Below are positions 7,660 to 16,539 of a DNA stretch of 24,534 nt, piece by piece. Numbering within the stretch: the stretch's first letter is position 1; each line of letters starts with the position of its first letter. This DNA is from a virus. The notes under the pieces were generated by a model. The model worked only from the letters and a program-made list of their open reading frames with translations, was not told the origin of the DNA and did no database searches. The stretch lies in IMG/VR virus record IMGVR_UViG_3300029263_000510, positions 1 to 24,534 of that record. One strand, written 5' to 3'. The translations under genes were made by a program, and so were the position numbers.

Positions 7660-10608
7660 ATGGCATATTCAAAAAATAGAAGATTAGCAGAAATTGTATC
7701 AGATACTTCAGGTAATTTATCTGTTGAAGGTCTTATAGTACCTACACAAAGTAGTTCAGACAATGATACCTCTGCAGCCTCAACAGCATTTGTTCATACA
7801 CATATTGATGCAGTATTAGATAGCGCTCCTGGAACATTAAATACACTTAATGAAATTGCAGCAGCTCTTAACGATGACGCAAACTTTAATACAACAGTAA
7901 CAAATGCAATCGCAGCAAAGTTACCTCTAGCAGGTGGAACATTATCGGGCAATCTAGGTATTGGTGCATCACCAGGAGCTCCACTTCACATTACTCATGG
8001 AACTCCTTCTATTAAATTTACAGATAGTAGTTCTTCAGCTAATTATAGTATGACTCTTGATGGAGTCACAGTAAATAATACAAATGCAGGAACAAATGGT
8101 AGCATTGCTTTCCACACACATAATGGAGAAAAGCTCAGACTTGGTGCAACAAACTCTTACTTTAGTAATACTAACGTTGGTATCGGAACAAGTAGTCCAG
8201 ACACAAATTTAGAAGTTGAATCTAATGCAGGTGCTTCAACAATAATAAGGGTAAAAGGGACTGCCAGCGATGGCTACAGACATGGCTTTGAAGCATCAAA
8301 TACACATACAGGCGGAAGTGTCTGGTCTATGTTTTCTACTAATAATAGTGATGGTTATTTTGGTGGAGGTAAATTTGGTATAGCTAACGAAACAATGGGT
8401 AATGTTGATGCAAATACTGCAGCCGTATTTGTAATAGATGGTACTGGAAAAGTTGGTATAGGAACAAAGGCTCCAGCTACAGACCTTCAAATAGGAGATT
8501 ACACAGATAACGCAGAAACGCTTACATTTGCTACAGCAAGTGACCAAACAGGAAGAATAAATTTCTATAATGCTAATAATACTGAAGGAGCTAGTTTAAG
8601 AGTAACTGGTGGCGGAGCCGGTGCAAAAATGTACTTCGCCAATAGATACGATAGCGATGCCGATAAAGTTACTTTTGATTTAGTTAATGGCAGAGTTGGT
8701 ATTGGAACAACTTCTCCAGCTCAACCTTTAACTATTAAATCAAATGGAGCTGTTTCTTATAATGGTGCAACTGATCTTGATGGAGAGTCTTTCTTAACTC
8801 TTGAAGGCACAAGTGCTGATGGTGAAGCCGCTATGATTAGGTGGGCAAATCATGGAGGTATGAATAATTATTTTGGAGTTGTTCAAGTAGGCTCAAGTGG
8901 TCAAGGAGACTTCGTATGGACATCTTATAATGGAAGTGCATATGCGGAAAGAATGCGCCTTAATAAGAACGGCAACGTTGGTATTGGCGCTGCATCAAAT
9001 ACTGCAAGATTAAGAGTAGAACAATCAGTTAATAGTGAATGGGCCGCGATAATAAAACATGCTGGCACATCTGTTAATTATGGATTGTCTATAGATACTT
9101 CAGCTGGATCATCTAATGCGGTTGGTGCTCTTCAAGTTTATACACCAGCTGGTGGTGGATTAATACTTACTAATGCTGGTAGACTTGGTGTCGGAAATAA
9201 TAATCCAAATAAGCCTCTTACTGTCACATCAGATGGTGGTGCAAATGGTATTGCAATTAGAGCAAGGTCTGCCGATGACTATGGCTTTTTCCAATTTTTT
9301 AATAACGCAGGTACTGCGCTAAGAGGGCAAATTTATAGCCATAGCAATAGCATAGGATTCACAACGGGTACTGATAGCTCTGCAGGAAATGATTTATATA
9401 TCAAAGATGGTGTTGGAGTTGGTATTGGAACGACAGCTCCATACTCAAAATTAAATGTACAAGGTACAAGTGCATCAACATATACTGGAGCTGGACCCGG
9501 TGCTACGATAAGAGCAAGTCAAAGTACAGATGGCAACTGGATTGCATCAGATGTTGATGGCAAATTTGCTTATTTTGGCATTGATGGAAATGATGCTAAA
9601 TTTGCGGCCTACAATTATGCAAGTAGCGCTGAAATGGGTATGGTGCTTGGGCAAAATAGAATGTACATTAAATCCAATGGCAACGTTGGTATTGGAACGA
9701 CTGCTCCAGATGATAAATTAGATATTATGGGTGGTGGTTATGACCAAATAAGAATTGGAAGTAATAAAACAGATAATACAAACAAGTTAGCGGGCATAGT
9801 TTCTACAACATATACAAATGAATCAGTAAGCTTTTTGCAAGGGTATTTTCAAAACGGTACTAACTCTGTTTATTACGGTTCAGCCGATGCTTCACACAGA
9901 GGAATACAAAATCATTACTTTTATGTTAACACGAATTACAACTCTACTAGCAACCATAAATTAGCTTATAAAATTAAAGCATCTGGTGGCGGTGGCCATG
10001 AATGGCATACACAATCAAATAGTAATTCTAAAAAATTAGCATTACATAATGGTGAAGGTCTTTGGTTATATAATAATGGTGGTGGTAGTTATAGTTCTTA
10101 TGGTACTGGTGCAGCATTAAGAGTCACTGAATTATCTTATAACCAGTCAGCACAGCACTATATTGAAATAGGTGGTAATCTTCCTGGCTATACTGCAGGA
10201 GCATATAACTGTTTAAAAACAGATATGGGTGATTTGCATTTTGCTGCTGGTGGTACTTATACAGGGTATATTTCTTCTGGTGGTACATTTACTGATATAT
10301 CCGATGTAAGAGAAAAAGAAAATATTGTTACAATTACTAATGCAACAACAAAATTAAAACAATTAAGAGGTGTATATCACACTTGGAAAGATACAGAAAA
10401 TAGAGGAACAGGTACAACAATCGGATTAATAGCACAAGAAGTAGAAGCAGTCGTACCAGAAGTTGTCACAACTTCAAACCCAACTAGTTTAAATACTCCT
10501 GCATCAGATACAGCTGGACTAAAAGGAGTAGCGTATGCTAAATTAGTACCACTTCTTATAGAAACAATAAAAGAACTAGAAGCTAGAATAACGACACTTG
10601 AAGGATAA
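7660..10608 (+). CDS. Tail-fibre-like protein with S74 self-cleaving chaperone (982 aa)
   Basis: Starts MAYSKNRRLAEIVSD. The shared N-terminal module (residues about 29-97) and the lack of any other early Met support this start despite its weak ribosome site (only TAGG at 7642-7645, spacing 14). The shaft has about seven V-G-I-G-T-x-x-P-type units, the most in this window. The C-terminus is a Peptidase_S74 / endosialidase-type intramolecular chaperone: S881-D882 with K886 (Ser + 5 = Lys, as in the family's Ser-Lys dyad), K-E-N-I, G-L-I-A-Q-E-V, V-P-E-V, then a coiled-coil end I-K-E-L-E-A-R-I-T-T-L-E. In that family the chaperone drives trimerisation and then cuts itself off just after the Ser, so about 101 residues (882-982) would be removed from the mature fibre. 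The Ser and Lys are present, so cleavage is expected. Confidence 0.85.
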   Translation: MAYSKNRRLAEIVSDTSGNLSVEGLIVPTQSSSDNDTSAASTAFVHTHIDAVLDSAPGTLNTLNEIAAALNDDANFNTTVTNAIAAKLPLAGGTLSGNLGIGASPGAPLHITHGTPSIKFTDSSSSANYSMTLDGVTVNNTNAGTNGSIAFHTHNGEKLRLGATNSYFSNTNVGIGTSSPDTNLEVESNAGASTIIRVKGTASDGYRHGFEASNTHTGGSVWSMFSTNNSDGYFGGGKFGIANETMGNVDANTAAVFVIDGTGKVGIGTKAPATDLQIGDYTDNAETLTFATASDQTGRINFYNANNTEGASLRVTGGGAGAKMYFANRYDSDADKVTFDLVNGRVGIGTTSPAQPLTIKSNGAVSYNGATDLDGESFLTLEGTSADGEAAMIRWANHGGMNNYFGVVQVGSSGQGDFVWTSYNGSAYAERMRLNKNGNVGIGAASNTARLRVEQSVNSEWAAIIKHAGTSVNYGLSIDTSAGSSNAVGALQVYTPAGGGLILTNAGRLGVGNNNPNKPLTVTSDGGANGIAIRARSADDYGFFQFFNNAGTALRGQIYSHSNSIGFTTGTDSSAGNDLYIKDGVGVGIGTTAPYSKLNVQGTSASTYTGAGPGATIRASQSTDGNWIASDVDGKFAYFGIDGNDAKFAAYNYASSAEMGMVLGQNRMYIKSNGNVGIGTTAPDDKLDIMGGGYDQIRIGSNKTDNTNKLAGIVSTTYTNESVSFLQGYFQNGTNSVYYGSADASHRGIQNHYFYVNTNYNSTSNHKLAYKIKASGGGGHEWHTQSNSNSKKLALHNGEGLWLYNNGGGSYSSYGTGAALRVTELSYNQSAQHYIEIGGNLPGYTAGAYNCLKTDMGDLHFAAGGTYTGYISSGGTFTDISDVREKENIVTITNATTKLKQLRGVYHTWKDTENRGTGTTIGLIAQEVEAVVPEVVTTSNPTSLNTPASDTAGLKGVAYAKLVPLLIETIKELEARITTLEG
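7744..7950 (+). repeat. Shared fibre N-terminal module, copy 3
   Basis: About 69 codons and the most diverged copy (A-F-V-H-T-H-I-D-A-V-L, I-A-A-A-L-N-D-D), but it keeps D-S-A-P-G-T-L-N-T-L-N-E and the terminal A-K-L-P-L-A-G-G-T-L. Confidence 0.8.
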
Positions 10609-10612
10609 ATAA

Positions 10613-13303
10613 ATGACAACTAAAATAAGATTATTACATGACACAGTTATAATACCAACTGGTTCAGTAGCAACTACACAAGGAGCATCTGATAATACCA
10701 CAAAGGTAGCAACTACAGCGTATGTAACGACTGCGTTAGCCAATTTGGCTGATAGCGCACCAGGTACATTGAATACTCTGAATGAGTTAGCTGCAGCTTT
10801 AGGTGATGATGCTAGTTTTAGTACAACTGTAACAAATAGTATTGCTTTAAAAGCGCCTTTGGCTAGTCCTACATTTACTGGGACTGCAGAAATACCTAAC
10901 CTAACAATTGGCGGGGCACAAGGTTCAGACGGACAAATATTAACTTCAACAGGAAGTGGTATTGGTTGGGAAGACGCAGCAGGTGGCGTAACCTTTAAGG
11001 CTTTTGGTACTTCTTCCATTATGGTTGGAGACAGCGCTACAGGAACTATTAATGCTGCAAATTATAATACTGGTTTAGGTGTTGATGTTTTTGCTGGTTT
11101 AACGTCAGGAGATAGAAACACAGCAGTTGGTTTTGAGGCTGGAAATGCTTTAACGGTACATGGTGATAATACTTTATTTGGATATCAAGCAGGAAAATTG
11201 CTTGGTGGTTCTTCAGACTCCTGGGAAGCTCAAAGAAATACGTTTATTGGATTCGGCGCGGGTCGTGATGTTGACGAAGGCAATAGAGCTATTGCAATAG
11301 GTTATAATGCTATGATGAGTAGCATAGGCACTACAAACAATGATGTAGCTATCGGCTATCAGGCAATGCAATATAGGAGTTCTAATACTGGAGATAGTGT
11401 CGCTATTGGTGGCAATGCAATGAGAGGCGATATTAATCAAGGCTATCAAAATGCAAATAGAAATGTTGCAGTTGGGTCTTACGCTTTACAGGTGCTAGAA
11501 ACTGGTGCTAACCAAAATACAGCCGTTGGTTGGTACACAGGTAAAAATTTAACAACTGGTAACAGCAATACTTTATTAGGTTCTGAAGCTGGAGAAGGTT
11601 TAATAACCGGACAAAAAAATTCATTTATTGGGTTTAGGTCTGGAGAGATGATTACTTCAGGAGGCTTTAATGTTATCCTTGGTGGTTATGACGGTAATGA
11701 AGGCGGTTTAGATATAAGAACATCTAGTAATCACGTTGTAATATCTGATGGCGCTGGTAATATTCGAATGTATGCTAAAAATAATGGTAATATTGGTATT
11801 GGAACGATTAGTCCAGACTCTATCTTACACGTGTTCGGAGCAGAGAACGGTGAAGGAGCTTCAGTAGGACAACTAAGAGTTCAGTCATCTACTGCATATG
11901 GTTCTAGTCCTAAAGCTGGAATGGTTTTTACAAATCAACACACCAGTGGTTCACAGGCAATCATGGGCGGCATTTATGTAGGTAAAGATACCACAGCTAA
12001 TGGTAACTATGCAGGTCACATGGCATTTAGCACTAGAGCGCATGGAGCTGTTTCAGTAGAAAGAATGCGTATTGATTCTTCAGGCAATGTAGGTATCGGA
12101 ACGACATTAGTTACAGATGCCGGTTTATGGTATGATGCCAATCCAGGTTACTTAGCTATATCACATTGGGCTACACCTCCTACACCTGCAGCCATGTTAC
12201 ATTTATCTGATAATTCAAATGATTTAGATGTTCCTCAAATAAGAATAGAAGGTAGAGAAAATGCAGGGGACACAAAATTAGATATATCAGTTAAAGATGC
12301 TGGAACTAGAATGAGTTTGATTGAGGGTTCAGGAGACGCTGGTCAAGGTTATGGTCTCATGGAATTTAAAACCAATGCAGCAGCTAATGCTTCACATGCA
12401 ACAAGAGGTGGATTTAAATTCAGTACAGTTGCTAATGCTAACAATTTATTTATTACTAACACTGGAAATATTGGTATCCAAACTGATTCTCCAGCGCATT
12501 TAGGAAGAACTGGTAGTGGTCCTGTGATTCATTTAGCTGGAAGTAACGATGACTGCCAACTTAGATTAGTAAATAGTATTCTTCATCATGACAATAGTGG
12601 TAATACAAATTTATATTTAAGAAATCATTACACTACTTTAGGTAATGATAATAATGCAAAGGTTACTTTAGAAGCAGGAAAGATAGTTTTTGCTACAAGT
12701 ACAAATTATACTAACCGATGGCAGATTGATAGTTCAGGACACTTCACACCTAGTCAACAACATACTGTTGATATTGGTGGAACAAATGCTGAAGTTAGAA
12801 ATATTTATGCACAAGGCATAAGCTTTGCTTCCCATGCTAATTACAGTGGAAAGACTTCAGAACTACTTGACGATTATGAAGAAGGAAACCATACAGCAAC
12901 GATTACTTGTGCAAGTGGAACTATAACTCTTTACTCAACTTATAATAATTTAGAATATACAAAAATTGGAAGATTAGTACACATACAAGGTAAGTTAGCT
13001 ATACAAGCTGTAAGTAGTCCTTCAGGAGCTACTACTATAAGTTTACCATTTGCAATTGCAAACTTAACTGACCAGGGAGGGGCTTGTTCACATATATCAA
13101 CTGGCTATTTTAATGGTGGTTCTATACATACTGGTTTTCATACAGTATATATGGAAATGACCGAAGGTCAATCTTATGTTAGACCCTATGTATTAAAACC
13201 TAGTAGTACAGCAGGTAATGCTCCCGGAACACATAATATAGGAGATGGTTACACAGCAACTGGGTCAGATATATACCTGAATTTTTCATATATAGCTGCA
13301 TAA
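10613..13303 (+). CDS. Tail-fibre-like protein with beta-roll repeats and DDYEEG tip (896 aa)
   Basis: AGGA at 10602-10605 (spacing 7) within the end of the previous gene serves as its ribosome site. Residues about 22-90 are the shared N-terminal module. Residues about 169-361 hold eleven N-x-[AVLF]-[VIFL]-G-x-x-[AST]-[GML] units (NTAVGFEAG, NTLFGYQAG, NTFIGFGAG and so on), a pattern resembling left-handed beta-rolls such as YadA-type adhesin heads. Shaft motifs GNIGIGTISP and NVGIGTT follow. The C-terminal part opens with L-L-D-D-Y-E-E-G (from about residue 751), then an Y-T-K-I-G-R-L-V-H-I-Q-G strand and L-P-F; this segment is, from memory, widespread at the C-termini of phage and prophage tail proteins. 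A host-contacting tip is inferred. There is no S74 domain. Confidence 0.8.
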   Translation: MTTKIRLLHDTVIIPTGSVATTQGASDNTTKVATTAYVTTALANLADSAPGTLNTLNELAAALGDDASFSTTVTNSIALKAPLASPTFTGTAEIPNLTIGGAQGSDGQILTSTGSGIGWEDAAGGVTFKAFGTSSIMVGDSATGTINAANYNTGLGVDVFAGLTSGDRNTAVGFEAGNALTVHGDNTLFGYQAGKLLGGSSDSWEAQRNTFIGFGAGRDVDEGNRAIAIGYNAMMSSIGTTNNDVAIGYQAMQYRSSNTGDSVAIGGNAMRGDINQGYQNANRNVAVGSYALQVLETGANQNTAVGWYTGKNLTTGNSNTLLGSEAGEGLITGQKNSFIGFRSGEMITSGGFNVILGGYDGNEGGLDIRTSSNHVVISDGAGNIRMYAKNNGNIGIGTISPDSILHVFGAENGEGASVGQLRVQSSTAYGSSPKAGMVFTNQHTSGSQAIMGGIYVGKDTTANGNYAGHMAFSTRAHGAVSVERMRIDSSGNVGIGTTLVTDAGLWYDANPGYLAISHWATPPTPAAMLHLSDNSNDLDVPQIRIEGRENAGDTKLDISVKDAGTRMSLIEGSGDAGQGYGLMEFKTNAAANASHATRGGFKFSTVANANNLFITNTGNIGIQTDSPAHLGRTGSGPVIHLAGSNDDCQLRLVNSILHHDNSGNTNLYLRNHYTTLGNDNNAKVTLEAGKIVFATSTNYTNRWQIDSSGHFTPSQQHTVDIGGTNAEVRNIYAQGISFASHANYSGKTSELLDDYEEGNHTATITCASGTITLYSTYNNLEYTKIGRLVHIQGKLAIQAVSSPSGATTISLPFAIANLTDQGGACSHISTGYFNGGSIHTGFHTVYMEMTEGQSYVRPYVLKPSSTAGNAPGTHNIGDGYTATGSDIYLNFSYIAA
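10676..10882 (+). repeat. Shared fibre N-terminal module, copy 4
   Basis: About 69 codons with T-A-Y-V-T-T-A-L-A-N-L as in copy 1 and K-A-P-L-A-S-P-T as in copy 2, so it combines features of both. This is consistent with recombination or gene conversion among copies. Confidence 0.85.
11117..11695 (+). repeat. Eleven N-x-A-V-G-type units
   Basis: Coding repeats of 9 residues separated by linkers of variable length, from NTAVGFEAG (11117) to NVILGGYDG (ending 11695). Several linkers contain L-T-T-G or similar. They are inferred to stack as a beta-roll. Confidence 0.75.
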
Positions 13304-13318
13304 GAATTTAACAATTAT

Positions 13319-13335
13319 GTCTATCGGAGATAGGC
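13319..13335 (+). other. Small inverted repeat upstream of 95-aa gene
   Basis: GTCTATCGGAGATAGGC can pair as 7 bp (one G-U) around a GGA loop in the 54-base gap between two genes. No T run follows, so it is not a classical terminator. It could be an RNA pause or processing site, or chance. Confidence 0.35.
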
Positions 13336-13357
13336 ACGGACAAAGGAAAAAAATAAA

Positions 13358-13645
13358 ATGGCAATAACAAAAGAAACAGTCGAAGACAAAATAGAAATTG
13401 TAGGAAACTATAAATCAATACAGGTGCGAACAGCTACTATTATCAAAGAAGATGGAGTTGAACTTACAAGGTCTTTTAATAGGAAAGTACTAGATTGCGT
13501 ATTGTCTGTAGAGAATGATGACGATACTTGGACTCATACTGATACAGATGTATCAAGCGAAAGCTCAGAAGTTCAAGGTATAGCAACAGCAGTATGGACA
13601 ACATCTGTTAAGAACGCTAAAAAAGCAGCTAATGAAGCAGCGTAA
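13358..13645 (+). CDS. Small virion-cluster protein of unknown function (95 aa)
   Basis: AGGA at 13344-13347 precedes the ATG by 10 bases. The protein begins MAITKETVEDKIEIVG and has a beta-rich first half (S-I-Q-V-R-T-A-T-I-I, V-E-L-T-R-S-F), an acidic middle and the motif D-V-S-S-E-S-S-E-V-Q-G-I-A-T-A-V-W-T. I recall similar short proteins beside fibre genes of marine T4-like phages, with no known function. There is no membrane segment or signal peptide. The gene is 11 bases upstream of the S74 fibre gene, paralleling the 86-aa gene that precedes the other S74 fibre. Confidence 0.75.
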   Translation: MAITKETVEDKIEIVGNYKSIQVRTATIIKEDGVELTRSFNRKVLDCVLSVENDDDTWTHTDTDVSSESSEVQGIATAVWTTSVKNAKKAANEAA

Positions 13646-13656
13646 GGAATAATAAT

Positions 13657-16506
13657 ATGGCACTCACAAAAATACCAGCAGGATTATTAGATACGACAGC
13701 TCATGTTGATTTATTAGATAACGAAAAAATAAGATTAGGCACAAACCAAGATTTAGAACTTTATCATGATGGCTCTAATAGTTATATAAATGATGTAGGA
13801 ACAGGAAGTTTATATATAAAGGCTACTAATTTAACTTTAGCAGATGCGGCAGGTGAACAATTTTTAAATGCTTACTCTAATGCTGGAGTCGTTCTGTATC
13901 ACAATAATGTACAAAAAATAGAAACAACAGCTGCTGGCGCATCAGTAACTGGTAACCTTGCAGTATCAGGTAATCTCACAGTAAGTGGAACGACTACCGA
14001 ATTAGATACAACAAATTTAAACGTTACAGATAAAAATATAACACTTAACTATCATGCTTCAAGCGATACTTCATCTGGTGTAGATGGTGCTGGTATTACA
14101 ATTCAAGATGCTGTAAATGCATCAACAGACGCAACACTTAATTGGTCTGCATCAAACGACAGATTTGTAATGTCACATGGCTTACAAGTAACTTCAGGCA
14201 ACGTTGGTATTGGAATTGCTAGTCCAGATCACACATTACATGTTTTAAGTAGTTCACAATCAATGGTAGAATTTGCTTCTAGTAATGCATCACCAAAAAT
14301 TAATTTTGCAAGAAGTGGTGCACCGACTGCGTTTATACAACATCATGAACCAGGTGCGTCGGGTACAGGATCTTTTAGATTCGCCACCGGTTCTGGGCAT
14401 AGCCCAACCGTTACAATGACTATAAGTGAAGATAATAAAGTTGGTATAGGAACAGATTCTCCAAATGAAATGCTTATGGTGCGACAAACTTCTGGAACCA
14501 CAATGGTTAAAACAGAAGTTGCAGCAAATAGTGTAGTTGGTTTCAATATCAAAAAGACTGGAGCTACTACTCAAGAATGGAAAATTGTAGATGGACAAAC
14601 AGCAAATGGTGTGCTTGAAATATATGATGTTACTGATTCACGAAGTGTCATGGCATTTAAAGGTGATGGCAAAGTTGGTATAGGAACGAGTAGCATTGAT
14701 AATAATGCGAAACTTCATATAGAAGATAGTGCATATCCAATTATAAATTTAGATAGAAGTAGTTCTTTAACTACTGGCAACCACTTAGGTTATATTAATT
14801 TCCAAAACAATGGAGATGTTTACGGGTACATGGGAGCATGGGTAGAGTCAGCAAGTGGAACTGATGGAAAACTTGTTTTTGCTACACAAAATGGCACTAG
14901 CTTAACTGATAAAATGACTATTAATAGTACAGGGCATTTAACACTTAACCCTGCTAGTGGTTTCTCTGGATTAAACAACAGTCTTTTAGGAAGCACAAAT
15001 GGGTACATGTACGCAATGGGTGGAACGGCTGGACTATACTTAGCAGATAACTCAGCTCTTGAAAATGCCATTGGCATAAGAGACGCCGGTTTTATAGATT
15101 TTATTACAGGTGGAAGTGGCGAAAAAATGCGTATAACTTCGGGAGGGTCATTGCTCGTTGGTCGTACTGTTGAAAACAGTTCATCATCAGGACATAGGTT
15201 TACTAACTCAGGTTTTGCAGCACACATTGTGGCTAATGATTATCCATTATTACTGAACAGGCTTAGTAGTGACGGCCCTCTTTTAACATTCCGTAAGGAT
15301 AGTGCTACAGTTGGCGCTGTTGACAGTTATGCCGGTATAATTCAATTTGGTCAAGGCAACGTAAATCTTAAATTTTCTAATGCCGCTGATGCAATCATCC
15401 CTGCAAATGATTCAGGCTCAAATAACAACGCTGCTATAGATTTAGGCCTTGCTGGAGTTCGCTTCAAAGACCTCTTCTTATCAGGGACAACAAATACTGG
15501 TGCAGTTACTTTAGCTTCTGGCGGAGTACTTAGTCAAACAGTAGTTTCAGGTGGGGGAGTTTATCATACTATAAACCATACAGGAAACGAAGCATGGAGT
15601 TGGGCAGCACAATCAGGTCAAGGTTCAAATGATTATTTAGATGTAGGTATTTCGGGTGGTACAAGAGTTATGACTTGGCACGAAGATGGAAAAGTTGGTA
15701 TAGGTACCGCGGATCCTGGCGTAGCACTGACTGTTCAAACCTATACAGGTGAAACTGATAGCTTCGTATCAGGATTAATGCTTACTGCTACTTCTACTGG
15801 TACAACAATTCCTGGATTTGGACCTGCAATACAGTTTCAAGGAGAAAGAAACAATGGCGTAGTTCAGAATACAGGACTTATTGCAAACATGGCAGATGTT
15901 AATTCCGGCGCTAACATATCTTCAGGATTAAGATTCTATTGTTCTACAGCTGGAGTTTTAAACGAAAGAGTGAGGATGCATTATGATGGAGAAGTTTCAA
16001 TTGGAAATACAGTCACTATTGGCTCAGGTTCTAAAACTTTTCTTTCAGTAGGAGATGGTTCAGGAAATGCTTCATTAACGATATATACAGGTACAAGTAA
16101 CTATGGTTATTTAAACTTTGCAGACGGAACATCTGGAGCAGCTGCAGACCCAGGCTATATTAGATATAACCATAATGACAATACTTTATATACCAATAGA
16201 GTTTTTTCTGGCGACTTTAATGATACTTCAGATGAAAGACTAAAGGAAAACATAGTTGATTTAGCAGACGGAAGTACAAATATAATAAAACAATTAAAAC
16301 CAAGAACATTTGATTGGAAAGATTCAGATACTCCTAATCAAACTGGAAGAGCAGGATTCATTGCTCAAGAGATAGCAACAGTTTTACCAAACGAAGTTTA
16401 TGGTTATTTAGACGAAACGAAGTCTGTTAATGTAACAGCAATAGTAGCACATCTAGTTAAAACGGTGCAAGAATTAGAAGCAAGAATTAATACATTGGAA
16501 GGATAA
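13657..16506 (+). CDS. Fibre/structural protein with S74 self-cleaving chaperone (949 aa)
   Basis: AAGGA at 13644-13648 lies 8 bases before the ATG. The N-terminus differs from the other fibres: MALTKIPAGLLD, then L-G-T-N-Q-D-L-E-L-Y-H-D-G-S-N-S-Y-I and a strand-turn segment with T-G-N-L-A-V-S-G-N-L-T-V-S-G-T-T (about residues 105-125). This suggests a different attachment partner. The shaft has four V-G-I-G-x-x-x-x units. The C-terminus is Peptidase_S74-like: S858-D859 with K863 (Ser + 5), K-E-N-I, F-D-W-K-D, A-G-F-I-A-Q-E-I, V-L-P-N-E-V, and a helical V-Q-E-L-E-A-R-I-N-T-L-E end. Autocleavage after S858 would release about 91 residues once the trimer has formed. It is the last gene before the gp13 promoter. 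Confidence 0.85.
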   Translation: MALTKIPAGLLDTTAHVDLLDNEKIRLGTNQDLELYHDGSNSYINDVGTGSLYIKATNLTLADAAGEQFLNAYSNAGVVLYHNNVQKIETTAAGASVTGNLAVSGNLTVSGTTTELDTTNLNVTDKNITLNYHASSDTSSGVDGAGITIQDAVNASTDATLNWSASNDRFVMSHGLQVTSGNVGIGIASPDHTLHVLSSSQSMVEFASSNASPKINFARSGAPTAFIQHHEPGASGTGSFRFATGSGHSPTVTMTISEDNKVGIGTDSPNEMLMVRQTSGTTMVKTEVAANSVVGFNIKKTGATTQEWKIVDGQTANGVLEIYDVTDSRSVMAFKGDGKVGIGTSSIDNNAKLHIEDSAYPIINLDRSSSLTTGNHLGYINFQNNGDVYGYMGAWVESASGTDGKLVFATQNGTSLTDKMTINSTGHLTLNPASGFSGLNNSLLGSTNGYMYAMGGTAGLYLADNSALENAIGIRDAGFIDFITGGSGEKMRITSGGSLLVGRTVENSSSSGHRFTNSGFAAHIVANDYPLLLNRLSSDGPLLTFRKDSATVGAVDSYAGIIQFGQGNVNLKFSNAADAIIPANDSGSNNNAAIDLGLAGVRFKDLFLSGTTNTGAVTLASGGVLSQTVVSGGGVYHTINHTGNEAWSWAAQSGQGSNDYLDVGISGGTRVMTWHEDGKVGIGTADPGVALTVQTYTGETDSFVSGLMLTATSTGTTIPGFGPAIQFQGERNNGVVQNTGLIANMADVNSGANISSGLRFYCSTAGVLNERVRMHYDGEVSIGNTVTIGSGSKTFLSVGDGSGNASLTIYTGTSNYGYLNFADGTSGAAADPGYIRYNHNDNTLYTNRVFSGDFNDTSDERLKENIVDLADGSTNIIKQLKPRTFDWKDSDTPNQTGRAGFIAQEIATVLPNEVYGYLDETKSVNVTAIVAHLVKTVQELEARINTLEG

Positions 16507-16511
16507 ACTCT

Positions 16512-16519
16512 TATAAATA
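16512..16519 (+). promoter_or_regulatory. T4-type late promoter TATAAATA for the neck/terminase operon
   Basis: Exact match in the 33-base gap before gp13. The predicted transcript start near 16525 leaves a leader of about 15 nt that still contains AGGA at 16529-16532, 7 bases before the ATG at 16540. Confidence 0.85.
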
Positions 16520-16539
16520 GATTATAATAGGAATAAATA

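Noticed and set aside
10604-10611. GATAAATA as a late promoter before the 896-aa fibre gene
   Set aside because: One mismatch in the box, formed by a stop codon context, and it would place the transcript start inside the gene.
13319-13335. Hairpin as a transcription terminator
   Set aside because: No T run follows the stem and the next gene has no promoter of its own that I can see.
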